Assembly (NCBI GenBank): GCA_004151065.3
Contig: NWUY0300002962.1
Location: 53,076 to 75,928, forward strand
Reading direction: 5' to 3'
Origin: Larix sibirica
Taxonomy: Eukaryota > Streptophyta > Pinopsida > Pinales > Pinaceae
DNA: 22,853 nt
Shown one piece after another: positions 8,479-18,255 of the stretch. How positions within the stretch are numbered: the stretch's first letter is position 1; every line of letters starts with the position of its first letter. The translations under genes were made by a program, and so were the position numbers. The notes beneath the pieces are model-generated. The model was given only the letters and a program-made list of their open reading frames with translations. It was not told where the DNA came from and did no database searches.

Positions 8479-10616
8479 GTGGGACAATTGGAACAAAAGA
8501 GCCGGTCTTCAAGAGTGCAGGAGTATTTGTACAGACATGTTGCATCAAGCAGCATTCCGAAAGGCATGCACTGCCTTTCTCTAAGGCTAGCAGATGAGTA
8601 TACCTCTAATGCACATGCTCGGAAGCAGCTACCATTACCTGAATTAGTTCCATGCCTTACCGACAATTCATATCAACACTTCGTTCTGGCAACTGACAAT
8701 GTGCTCGCGGCATCTGTGGTAGTCTTGTCAGCTGTGAGAAATTCTGCCAAGCCAGATAAGGTTGTCTTTCATCTCATTACAGATAAAAAGACATATGCAC
8801 CAATGCATGCATGGTTTGCTTTGCATCCGATTTCTCCTTCCATTATTGAAGTAAAAGGCCTGCATCAATTTACCTGGTTATTGAAAAACAAAGTCCCTGT
8901 GCTGGAAGAGATGAAGAAGGATCATGAAATTAGAAGGCACTATGATGACAACAATTCAAATGGAACACATCTTATTGATTCTCCATACCTAATGGCTGCG
9001 AAACTCCAGGCACAAAGCCCAAAGTACTTCTCAATATTGAACCATGTGCGCATATATCTTCCAGAGGTATGTAACATCTCCATTCATTTTAGGGGAAGCA
9101 ATGCATGCTTTTGTGTCTTTAGGGACCAAACAAGTTCAGATCCTCTTCTTTTCCCCTTCTCTAATAATTCTAGGCCCAAAGAGACTATGGCCAAAACTCA
9201 GAGGGCAAATTCACAAGAAAAAAGAGATCCTTTGGTAAATAGCCTTGTCAAATTCACTGTCTTGCACCTGGTCTTGTCCATTGAGTTACACCACATCCAT
9301 GGGCCAAGTTCACTCTGAGACTTCCACTTGATGAACATGGCAACATGTCTTTAGGGGGTTTTGACCCTTGCATCTGTGCACTGAAAGCACTTTTTTTAAC
9401 CTCTTGACAACAACCTGCTTGACAGAAAAGAGAACCTATTAAATGATTTTACTAAAATCATTTTAGTGTGCAAGCAAGATTGAACAGACCCCCTCTCCTG
9501 TGGCTTCTCAAACCAAAAAGGCATCGTAGTAGAACAGATAAATGACATGAAAAGGATGTTTACTGTTACTATCCAATGTCACGTCTCTTAGGGATGCTTT
9601 GCAGTGGCTGTTGCAACTTGCAACTGACTAACTATTCTAATTTATCTTTGGCAACAACAAATTAAATTTGGACTTTGAAAGTAGGTCGTGAGATGCTTTA
9701 AATATCTTTTCAAACAACTCAAAAGTTGAGTCAACTTTATAGTTGGTAGAGACCTTAACAGAATTATGTGGAAAGAATATAAAACTTAACTAATCTGTCT
9801 GTCCAAAATGGCCCTTGGTGAATGCATTTCCAGTTCATTCGTTTCTAAAAAATGGATATCTTTACCCTTATGCTTTAGATTCTAAATGAGTTTCAGTTTC
9901 TGTGAACAGCTTTTCCCCAACCTCGAGAAGGTTGTTTTTCTAGATGACGACATTGTTATTCAGCATGACTTGTCTCCACTGTGGGATATAGACCTACAAG
10001 GCAAGGTCAATGGTGCAGTGGAGACATGCCGTGGAGAGGACTCTTGGGTGATGTCCAAGAGGTTCAAGAATTATTTCAATTTCTCACATCCTCTTATAGC
10101 AGACAATTTTGATCCAGAGCAATGTGCATGGGCATATGGTATGAACATCCTTGATCTACAAGCTTGGAGGAGGACCAACATCAAAGAAACTTATCATTAC
10201 TGGCTTAAAAAAGTAAGAATAGTTTCAGATATGTTTTCCAGAGTCAGTAATTTCAATTGTGTTTTAAGTCACCAACCAACGTGAAACTTGTAATTATTAC
10301 TTGCTTAACATGTTTATATTATGTTTTGCAGAACCTTAAATCCAATCTCAGACTCTGGAGAATGGGGACACTACCACCTGCACTGATTGCATTCAATGGG
10401 CTTGTTCATACCATTGACCCATCTTGGCATATGTTAGGATTGGGCTACCAGTCCAAAACCAATCTTGACAGTGTGCAAAGTGCTGCTGTCATCCACTACA
10501 ATGGTCGAGCAAAGCCATGGCTAGACATTGCATTCCGTGAACTAAGGCCTTTGTGGGCCAAATATGTAGATTTTTCAGACGAGTTTATTAAACATTGTAA
10601 TATTGTGGACTCTTAG
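8479..10616 (+). CDS. GAUT12: Galacturonosyltransferase, GT8, GAUT12/13/14 clade (best match GAUT12/IRX8), C-terminal three exons
   Basis: Exons 8479-9066, 9910-10212 and 10332-10616 join in phase 0 through GT..AG introns of 843 and 119 bp, giving 391 residues to the TAG stop. Near the start is EYLYRHVASSSIPK, a GAUT12-type stem sequence; HCLSLRLADEYTSNAHARKQ is shared with GAUT13/14. The GT8 catalytic domain shows the metal-binding DxD region VFLDDDIVIQ (Asp codons from 9943), NGAVETCRGED, CAWAYGMN, and HYNGRAKPWLDIAF (His codon 10494), the conserved GT8 H-x2-G-x2-KPW motif. The family comprises Golgi type II membrane enzymes that use UDP-galacturonate; GAUT12/IRX8 acts in secondary-wall xylan and pectin synthesis. 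Arabidopsis GAUT12 is about 535 residues, so roughly 143 N-terminal residues (cytosolic tail, signal anchor, part of the stem) are missing here and must lie in unseen upstream exons. The exons show no stops or frameshifts, so they are probably functional. The choice of GAUT12 over 13/14 is less certain than the clade. Confidence 0.9.
9067..9909 (+). other. GAUT intron (843 bp)
   Basis: Donor GAG|GTATGT at 9066/9067 and acceptor GAACAG|CTT at 9909/9910. The intron stays open in frame for 84 codons past the donor by chance. Its translation has no GAUT similarity, and the coding sequence resumes precisely at LFPNLEKVV. Confidence 0.88.
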
Positions 10617-10890
10617 TATTTAATATATATATTTTTAATTCGATCAATCCATTCTTCGGTATGATAAGCAGGTCGAGACAGTACAGGGATGAACAGTGAG
10701 CAATGTCATCCATGTCCTTTCTAGAAATATGGATGAGGTGTCAGCATTACATGAGCGTCACACTCCATCGCCTTTGTAATTTGTTTTCTTTGTTCCCTTT
10801 TCATTTATATATGTATAAATGAAAAAGATTTGATTGCTCTTTTGGTTTTCTTTTTTTCTATCTCTATATAAATGAAAGATTTGATCACTG
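10617..10890 (+). other. Probable GAUT 3' untranslated region with hairpin
   Basis: AT-rich sequence follows the stop codon. A perfect 12-bp inverted repeat (TTTTCATTTATA at 10798-10809, TATAAATGAAAA at 10814-10825, 4-nt loop) lies about 180 nt past the stop. Its right arm plus GATTTGAT is repeated at about 10867-10885. No canonical AATAAA is obvious, so the mRNA end is not determined. Confidence 0.4.
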
Positions 10891-11856
10891 AGATCCTTAT
10901 ATTTTGTGGTTTATTGTTCAGACAACTGTTAAATGTCAGGTACAATACTGATTAGAATTCTTACAACCAAGTTTTATAGTTTTAAGAGATAAGTGTGGAA
11001 TAACATAATTAATATAAATGAAAACCTTATACTTTTGATTGCCAACAACATAATTAAAATGAAAAATTATTTTGTTCATGTTATTGCATTTTTCCATCTA
11101 CATTAAAAAAAGCTAACATATTAATACACTTATAAATGATATGTTTATATAAATATATTTTTGATGGAAAGTCGAAAGGGTTAATTTTAGTGGTTGGTTA
11201 GTGTTACATTTTCATCCATCATCATTCCTACTAATAGAAGAGCATATGAACTAATTATGGGTTTCTAAATTTTATCCCATGGTTATATTATGAATTCATA
11301 AACTATAAACATGCAAGTGCAGATGTATAATTGTAAAACACAGAGGAAATAAATTCTTTTTTTTTAATAGAAACGCTTGAAGAGCTTTTGATTATATATA
11401 AAAAGAAGAGTACAAAGAATACAGATAGGATTGCTCCCATAACAGGACATCATCCATTACACCTTGTTCATCTTTCTCTAACTTGTAGATATCATGAAAA
11501 ATGCCTAACCTGTGGAAGCTATATCTTCTTGCATATTGTCCGAGCAAAAATATGCAGAAGCAAAGCATTGCATAAACAAAACATAGAAGGGAGCTTACTG
11601 TCTGTCCAAAATGAGACTTCTAACAAGAGAAAATAGACTGACAAAACCTATTCTATACTTTCGGGAGGCTAATTCCTTTGGCGAAATATCCAAATAGTAC
11701 ATATAACTAAGAGACCACAAAACATGATTCATAATTTATGCAGAAACAGAGTGTAACCCAAAACTAGGAGTCTAGTGCCGAAGGCATGCTTCCAGGAAGT
11801 TGTNAATGTATTAAATGCTCATGAAGTTAGAATTTAGTCTTTAGTAGCATATAATC
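10891..11856. other. Intergenic; nothing recognised, one ambiguous base
   Basis: AT-rich with no coding similarity; 11388-11636 (+) is open for 82 codons without domain features. An N at 11804 marks an unresolved base or a read join, so local frames there should not be trusted. Confidence 0.5.
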
Positions 11857-12069
11857 TTAACACTTAAAGCCTCTATTAGCTTTCTGTAGTTGAGCAATAG
11901 TATCTTGCATATTGGCAATAATATCCTGCAAAGGAACAACTTCATTACAAAGTTGAGAAACCTGCTCATTAAGCTTGGTAATGGTGTCATGTACAGAGGC
12001 AACGTTCTTCTCACAACATTTTTAAAACAATTTTACTTCCACACAAAGCAATTTAATTTTCTCTGTTCA
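11857..12069 (-). pseudogene. Coiled-coil protein fragment (unidentified)
   Basis: Between stops at 12067-12069 and 11857-11859, one minus-strand frame of 69 codons contains a single internal TAA. After it come DTITKLNEQVSQLCNEVV and PLQDIIANMQDTIAQLQKAN. Hydrophobic residues (I, L, V, L, V, L, I, M, I, L) fall every three to four positions, a regular heptad pattern of about five repeats. No start codon, splice sites or family signature can be assigned. It could be a gene scrap or part of a transposon gag. A second open stretch just upstream (about 12170-12070, another frame) reads FATSCPHIDNYIVHN, also unrecognised. Confidence 0.4.
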
Positions 12070-12387
12070 TGTCAAGATTAACGATGATAACATTATGCAC
12101 TATGTAATTGTCAATATGTGGGCAACTAGTTGCAAAGTGTCTAGACAGGTGTGCAAAATGTGAGGGCCCCCATGGGAAAAAAACAAATATGCCCTCTCTT
12201 CCTTCATAATTCGATTTCTTCTGTCAAGATAATAATAATTTCGCAAGATGAAAATTAGGTATTCTAAGGCTTAAAAAATTACCTTCTCACTTTTTCAAAG
12301 GAAGTCTTTTCAAATTAAGCAGTTTTCTATTTACCCTCCAAGAAGTCGTTTTTAAACTAATTATTTATTTTTTATCAAAAAAAGTTT

Positions 12388-12490
12388 CACTTCCACTCTT
12401 GCACAGGTTTGTCTTTTGCTTGATTTTTTTGTTATTGCCACTTCCACTATTCCAAAGGTTTCTCTTTTACTTTTGATTTTTTGGTATTAC
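12388..12490. repeat. Diverged tandem duplication, 51-bp period
   Basis: Units start at 12388 and 12439, each with CACTTCCACT near its start, then AGGTTT, CTTTT and a T-rich run ending in TATT. About 80% alike by eye. Confidence 0.6.
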
Positions 12491-13282
12491 ACTTTTTAAC
12501 TTCAAAGGTAGGGAGAGGAGATTTGAACCATACTCTCTTCCTTTTTATTAAAAACATTATATCAACCAAAAGAGTCGATATATTGTAACAAAACTAAATA
12601 TAGTTAAATAAAAATAACTTTGAAATCAATGATAGTGATGATGATGACATCATCATCATCATCATCAACAGCAGCAACAGGCCAAGTCCTTTGTCATCAC
12701 TTTCAAACATAAAATAATATAAGTACATGAACTCACTTGCATTTGCCTGCCACTGTTATGGGTGGGCAGTGGAGAGACTGGTGGCACTTTGCACTGAAAA
12801 GATGTTGATGGATAATTGTGGGAGCTCAAACAGTGTGTCCTCCATGTGCGAGCCCGAGCTCGTGTGGTGACAAATTGTGACCACAGAGAAATTGCACTAT
12901 CTTTTCCATTGCCTATTTATATGTCTTCTTGAAGAGTGGTTATGCTTTCCTTTACTTGATGGTTAGAAAGTATGTCTTTTAGTTAAGGTTATTTACTAAC
13001 ATGACAAAGAGTTTTTCAAATCCCTTTTTTGAAGATTTGAGATTGAAGACAAAGAAAATTGTTGTCTAGGCCTGCTATATTTGCTTTATAGTAAGCATGG
13101 TATGCAAGCAATGTAGTTTTGCAGGTTGCCACATAGTCTGCTTAGAGTTGTTAGTGAAAAGATGAAAAACTATGGATTGTTTTAAGTAGTTGTAGGGGTG
13201 AAATTTTGAAATTTTTGGGCTGTATGCTATTCTTGAGCATCTAACCTAGCACTGAAGACAATATTGATTTTTTTTGGAACAG
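12491..13282 (+). other. Non-coding, upstream of the AAA ATPase exons
   Basis: Apart from the microsatellite, no exon for the AAA core (Walker A GPPGTGKT-like or Walker B DEAD/DEAE-like) can be found. The 3' end is a good acceptor: T-rich tract, then GGAACAG|GCA at 13282/13283. It is therefore probably the end of a long intron. Confidence 0.45.
12636..12667. repeat. Trinucleotide microsatellite, palindromic (GAT)n-(CAT)n
   Basis: Four GAT-type units run straight into six or seven CAT/ATC units, so the two halves are complementary and could form a hairpin. CAACAGCAGCAACAG follows. Confidence 0.85.
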
Positions 13283-13575
13283 GCACCAGTTGCCCCAGAT
13301 ATCAACTTTGAAAAGTTGGGTCGTCAATTTGAATTTGCAAGTGGGACAATCAGTGCAGCAGTTATTCGGGCAGCTGCAGAGGTATGTTACTTATTACAAG
13401 TTTGGTTTCTCTCTCAGGGTAAATGTGCTGATAACATACTGATATATCGCAGGCTGCACTACGACTCAAAGAAGCACATAGGATAACCATGAAAGATCTG
13501 GTCAATGCTGCAGAGGCAGAACAGGAACACATGCGAGATGAACTCACTGAAACTGTGCTTCGCGCTTTTGTTTAG
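13283..13575 (+). CDS. AAA-type ATPase, C-terminal lid, last two exons (5' part missing)
   Basis: Exons 13283-13381 (33 codons) and 13453-13575 (40 codons plus TAG) are separated by a 71-bp GT..AG intron (GAG|GTATGT; CGCAG|GCT), phase 0. They read APVAPDINFEKLGRQFEFAS, GTISAAVIRAAAE, AALRLKEAHRITMKDLVNAA, ending in an acidic helix and ETVLRAFV. The pattern P-x-APD-x(2)-F-x-L-x(3)-F-x-F-(A/S)-(S/G)-G-x-I-x-x-A-(V/A)-x-(R/x)-A-A, followed by ITM-x-DL-x-x-A, is that of the small helical lid after the AAA ATPase core, as in AAA proteins of bacterial type found in plants. The P-loop module is absent, so on its own this piece could not hydrolyse ATP. It is either the 3' end of a gene with a very long intron or a captured or duplicated fragment. 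There are no stops or frameshifts. The specific family member is not identified. Confidence 0.6.
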
Positions 13576-14850
13576 AAGCTAACAAGATTTTTTTAGCTTT
13601 GCCTCATCTCAACAGGTGCAATGTTATACAATCATATTAGTTATGTTTCTCTGATAGTAACTTGTTCAAATTGGCTGTGTAACATGAACAACTATGCAAA
13701 CTCAAGTATTTTCTAGCAGTTTCAACAATGTGTCAAAATTTGCTATCCTTTAGTATTTTTAGGATGGTCTTTGCGAGGCTTGTTAACAGCAAACCTAGAG
13801 GGCCAATGGTATCTTTCTTCCCATTCATTAAAGACTATGTAAGGGGAATTTTAAAGTATTATGTCTCGGATCCAAAGATGAATAAGCTAGAGAGAATGTA
13901 TGTATTTGACAGTTGTTCTTCTAAATAAATAATTTATTTAAATTTTCATAATGAGAAATTGAAAAGTATGGGGCTAGAAGATAGATGGCCCCTCAGTATA
14001 CAAATATTTCCAATTTTAAATGTTATCAAGGCAAGACTGCACTCTGAATACCATATTATGAGAAGAATATCTACGAATATTGGCATTTACCATGTTGGCA
14101 GGTCTTATAAAGAGACTGGCAAAATGCATTGTGGCTAAGCAAACTACTTTTAGTACAGATGACACTCCCAAATCAAAGCCAAAATGGACTTTAGCTTCGG
14201 TTTTAAGGAAGAGCAACTCCAAGCACAACTGATCAGTAGGATTTGTATAAGAAGGGCATGGAAGCTATGAGAGTTTTAACCATTTTAAGATAGTTTTGGT
14301 GAATATTGTACAAAATAAACATATCCCCTTTTTAGGAGTTCTTGAAGATATTGCAATATGGGTATTGAATGTATTATGGATATTGTTGGTTTAAACTTAA
14401 TTGGCGGGAAGGTTAAGTCTTGGGCCAGCTTAGTTTGTTAATTTAGAAGGAAAGTGATTTTTCATTTCATGATTCATTAAATTGAGCCAAGTATTTTACT
14501 CGAGTTTCTTGTGGAGTAATACATTATCACATGGAACAAGGCTTGTGACTCATGAAGTTAAGCCACCACTTTCTTTACTCAAAATTTATTTGCAATAACT
14601 TGGCTGGGAGCTGATACAACGGAGTAATATGGGTTTCTATATAAGCACAACGATTGATGGTAGACATCCAATACAACTTAAATTCAACCAACAAGTGGAC
14701 AGTTCAACTTTCACTTTTATTTCATATAGAAGTATATCCTTTTAACAATTATGCTATTGAAGATTGTTGTCCTACTAGATTTTTAGCCCACATATTATTC
14801 TATTTGCTAGACGTGATTTTCAGTGGGAAACCATGTCAAGGTGATTCAAC
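13576..14850. other. Non-coding; short frames only
   Basis: The first ~100 bp may be 3' UTR of the AAA transcript. 13728-13928 (+) and about 14059-14231 (+) are open for 66 and 57 codons, with no recognisable domain. The second includes CIVAKQTTFSTDDTPKSKPK and is lysine-rich. It overlaps an equally long open frame on the other strand, so coding is unproven. Confidence 0.4.
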
Positions 14851-14852
14851 TT

Positions 14853-15155
14853 TTGCAGATTGCGATGTATAAAAGAGGTGGAAATTAAACTTTTTTTGGT
14901 GAATTAATATAGAGAATGTACATGACAAAGTGATTGAGTTTGTAAAGATTTTGATGTATAAAAGAGGTATGGAAAGGAAACAAATTTTGGTGAAATAAAT
15001 GTACACGGTATTTTTAGAAATTGAGAAAAGTTTGATAAAAATTGTTGTAGTGTTTTAATTTAAAGAAACTAAGACAAGTGGAATTAATTGGTGAACCATA
15101 CTCAAAATTAAATGGAAAAGTATTGAAATTGGTTTTCAAAATGAAATGTACACGA
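14853..15155. repeat. Degenerate tandem repeat, about 89-bp period
   Basis: GATGTATAAAAGAGGT occurs at 14864 and 14953, each followed by a TTTTGGTGAA-type stretch and ATGTACA(T/C)G. A third, partial unit ends with ATGTACACGAC near 15150. Confidence 0.6.
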
Positions 15156-16016
15156 CATAAGGTGCCCAAAAAAATTAAAATTTGTAATATAAAATGAAAT
15201 TAAAAAAAATAATACCAACCATTAATTAATATTTATACACACACCAGTGTACACCTATCTTAAATTGGTATCATTTAAGCATAATGAGATTTGCATCTCA
15301 AATTATTTTTTATCTTTCTCAATGCTTAATAAAGCAATAATTAAGATGGATCTATGTTGGCTAGTTGGGTTTTATAAAATTGACTTAAGTTGACACTACA
15401 TGTACTCCTAAAGAAGAGCAACAATGTTGTAAACTCTTCCACAAAGATATTTGCCTATATACTTTGATTTACAATGTTATTATGAAATATATGGACCATA
15501 AATTTGTTATAGGTATGGATATAAAAAGTAATGGAAGTGGCACACTAGAAATTAGATGCATATTAGCATTTTTGAGTTAAAATATTTTAAGCATGCTTAC
15601 ATGTAGAAGATTACTAACCACATTGCAAGCTCCAATTAAATATCAATAGTTGGAAATTTTAAAATCAATGTTATCTTTTAAATAATAAGAAGAACATTTA
15701 TTGTTGAAGTAACACGATAATGTTAGAACAAACAGTAAAACAATACACACTTTCCAACCTCTTGACAATCCAATCAATGTAGTTAACACCTTAATTACAC
15801 CTTTATATCACTTTTAAAAAATGTTTAAATTGTGAAATGCATTAATATCTTAATACCTCCTCTATCCAAAGACATGTACCCCACATTATAATAACTCACA
15901 TTTAAGAAGATTATAGTCTATTGCAATATATATCCATGTTAAACATTAGGTCATACAAAATATATTGTTTTATACATAACAATTTGTTTGCTCATTGGTG
16001 AATTGGCAAATAACAA
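15156..16016. other. Very AT-rich non-coding DNA
   Basis: No coding frame or RNA gene is seen. It may include the outer part of the LTR whose end is at 16889 (candidate TGTTAAA starts at 15937 and 16017). Confidence 0.4.
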
Positions 16017-16889
16017 TGTTAAATTAAGGATTATATTTTATTTAATATATTGTTCATAAATTATCAAATTTGATTAACAAGATTAAAGAAAAAAGAGAGA
16101 GAAAGGAGAGAGAACGCGTATAGTGGCTCCAAAAAGAGGTAACTGTATGAATCCTTCATTGAAGGAACTAGAGAAAGATGACAAGAGAAGAGATACAAAG
16201 ATTGAGATTATGATTGACCATATGTCTATAAGTAAATATGAGAAGATTGGTCTCATAACATTTGAGGTTGAAAAAAATTAACAAATTGTAGTGAGTTTAT
16301 ACTTTTGAGAGGATCTTGAGTTCTAGATCATAGAGGAAAAATAACCCTAAATGCTCCTTTGAAACATGAGGGGAGCCATGTGTCTCTTCTTATACGCTTG
16401 AATAATGAGATAGTAAGACGAGATCTTGGATAGACTTAAATATAGAGCTATGTAACAACTTTCGAAGTTGAGTAAGATCTCTAATGAAATGTGTAATGCA
16501 TTGTTGGTCTTCATAATGAATATGGGATCACATAATGTGAGGATCTTTAAATATGCAATAATATCTAATATCTACCACGACTCGTATATTAGGTCAAACA
16601 ATAGAAAATAAAGTGTTATTTGGATTCAAGTTTATTATTGTCAATCTTTGTTCATAAATATTGTTATTCTTGACTTTGTTAGTCAATGTTTTAATATTTA
16701 AATGATAGTGTATTAGGGCATGATCGAAAGTTCATAGCTTATTCTCTATCACATTGTATAAGCATGCCTTGTACCCATTGTATTAGTCACTCACGATTAT
16801 TGGATTAATTGTATATATTTGTGTCCTTCACTCAGTGTTGTGTGGAACTTGTTATGCTTGATCCGAGTGTATATCTACTATTTTTAACA
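16017..16889 (+). repeat. Probable LTR ending at 16889 (start uncertain)
   Basis: The right boundary is clear: TTTTTAACA followed immediately by TGGTATCAAAG, i.e. LTR end then PBS. The left boundary is a guess; TGTTAAA at 16017 gives a 7-bp terminal inverted match with TTTAACA and an 873-bp LTR, but 15937 fits equally. A GA-rich tract (about 16086-16114) lies inside. Confidence 0.45.
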
Positions 16890-16900
16890 TGGTATCAAAG
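16890..16900 (+). other. Primer binding site (initiator tRNA-Met) of a copia-type element
   Basis: TGGTATCAAAG directly abuts the LTR end at 16889, as is usual in plant Ty1-copia elements. Confidence 0.7.
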
Positions 16901-17089
16901 TTGTGGAGTTAAAATTCCCTAGCTTTGACCACTCATGCTCAAAGCATGGAAATGGAAAATCAACGCAAGGAACACACATATATGTGTATATTCTCCTTGT
17001 ATAAAAAATAGTAGTGCTTAGAACAGTGCTCGTTCATATTTATCTCTGAGTACACACGTTTTTCAACCTGTTGGAGCTTAGGTAGAGAC

Positions 17090-17245
17090 ATATCATGGTG
17101 GCTAGATAAATCAAGTACAATTCCATCCCCCCTCCCAATGTTACAAGAAGATTATGTATTTTGTTGCAGTGTGGGTTGCCTTCTCTACAGCTCATTTACA
17201 CAACTTAGCCTAGAGCGAAAGCAAAATGGTTACACATCTCATAGG
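17090..17245 (+). pseudogene. Possible gag N-terminus of the copia element
   Basis: About 200 nt after the PBS, a frame reads DKSSTIPSPLPMLQEDY, like the start of copia Gag proteins (IP-x-(P/L)-x-L-x3-(N/D)Y). A nearby ATGGTGGCTAGA is in another phase. Similarity stops after about 17 residues. Weak. Confidence 0.3.
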
Positions 17246-18255
17246 TGTAATTAGTACAAGAAAAGGCAGTGTAATAGCCATAGATGCATGTTTGACCAAC
17301 ACAACCTCCAACTAAATTAATCCCCCAATTATAAGCCTTCCAAAATAATATTTTACTTGAAACATCAATATATGCATTATCTTGCTCCATAATATATTCC
17401 TTAACATTTTCTATAGGTTCACTCTAGGGTTCGTTTATATGTGCAAGTGTAGGGCACAATGTTATTGTTCTTCATCTCTTCTTTCTTTTATCATCCTCGC
17501 CTTCTTCTCTTCTTCTCTATGTTTTTCTCCCCTCTTTCCTCTCTTCATCCTTATATTTGGAGGGTAGCCTCGTGAACGAGAGTGTGCTACCTCTTCTTTC
17601 CCATGACCTTTATCTTTCCCTACCACAAAATTAGTGCTATCTACCCTTATTAATTCCTCGCATTAAGAATTTGACAACCATAATACTTACACCTAGCCCA
17701 AATAAAAACTCGCCAAGTGGCAGGTTTTAAATCACCACCAAACCAAAATAAGGGCCAAGGATAATAGGCCCAACTACATTTCAACTTGATGCACAAAACT
17801 CACATGGAATCAAAGATCAAATTTGAAGCCTTCATTGCCCTTCAAGACCTCTTTAGCCCTTCATAGAAGGGCATTAAATTATTTTCCTTGCAAAAAAAAA
17901 AAATGGTCGTCAATGATGAAGTGAGAATCATTGCATGTCATTGCAAATGAATGGCTATCACTCTTACAACTTGTCAATAGTTCATTCTTAAGAATAAATA
18001 CTTGAAACTTGAGATGAAAGGCTTTTATGAATTTCAATGTTGTATAATATATCATTGATACATGAACTAAGTAATCGGTAAGAGTTACTAATTTATTTCC
18101 CAAGTTCTTTACCTTCTTTTGTATTTTGGTCGCGTGAGGGCAAAGCTTAAGGGAGCGACACCCTTATAAAAAGCATTTTTTAGCAAAACTCAAGTTTTGG
18201 AAGAAGAAAATGGCTTGAAGCAGCCAAACCTTTGCCCAGATTCCCACTTTCATAG
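17246..18255. other. Non-coding DNA separating gag pieces; pyrimidine tract
   Basis: No gag sequence is recognised here, although about 330 bp would suffice to join the two ends. 17466-17553 is almost all pyrimidine (CTTCTTCTCTTCTTCTC core). Probably an inserted, unidentified repeat or an unrelated junction. Confidence 0.4.

Noticed and set aside
8418-8666. Minus-strand open frame opposite the GAUT exon.
   Set aside because: Antisense shadow of a well-supported exon.
9067-9318. Open reading frame continuing past the first GAUT exon.
   Set aside because: It is the 5' part of the intron: a GTATGT donor is at 9067 and GAUT similarity ends exactly there and resumes at 9910.
17879-18103. 74-codon minus-strand frame, considered as a retrotransposon remnant.
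   Set aside because: No recognisable motif; Phe-, Leu- and Lys-rich translation expected from AT-rich DNA.
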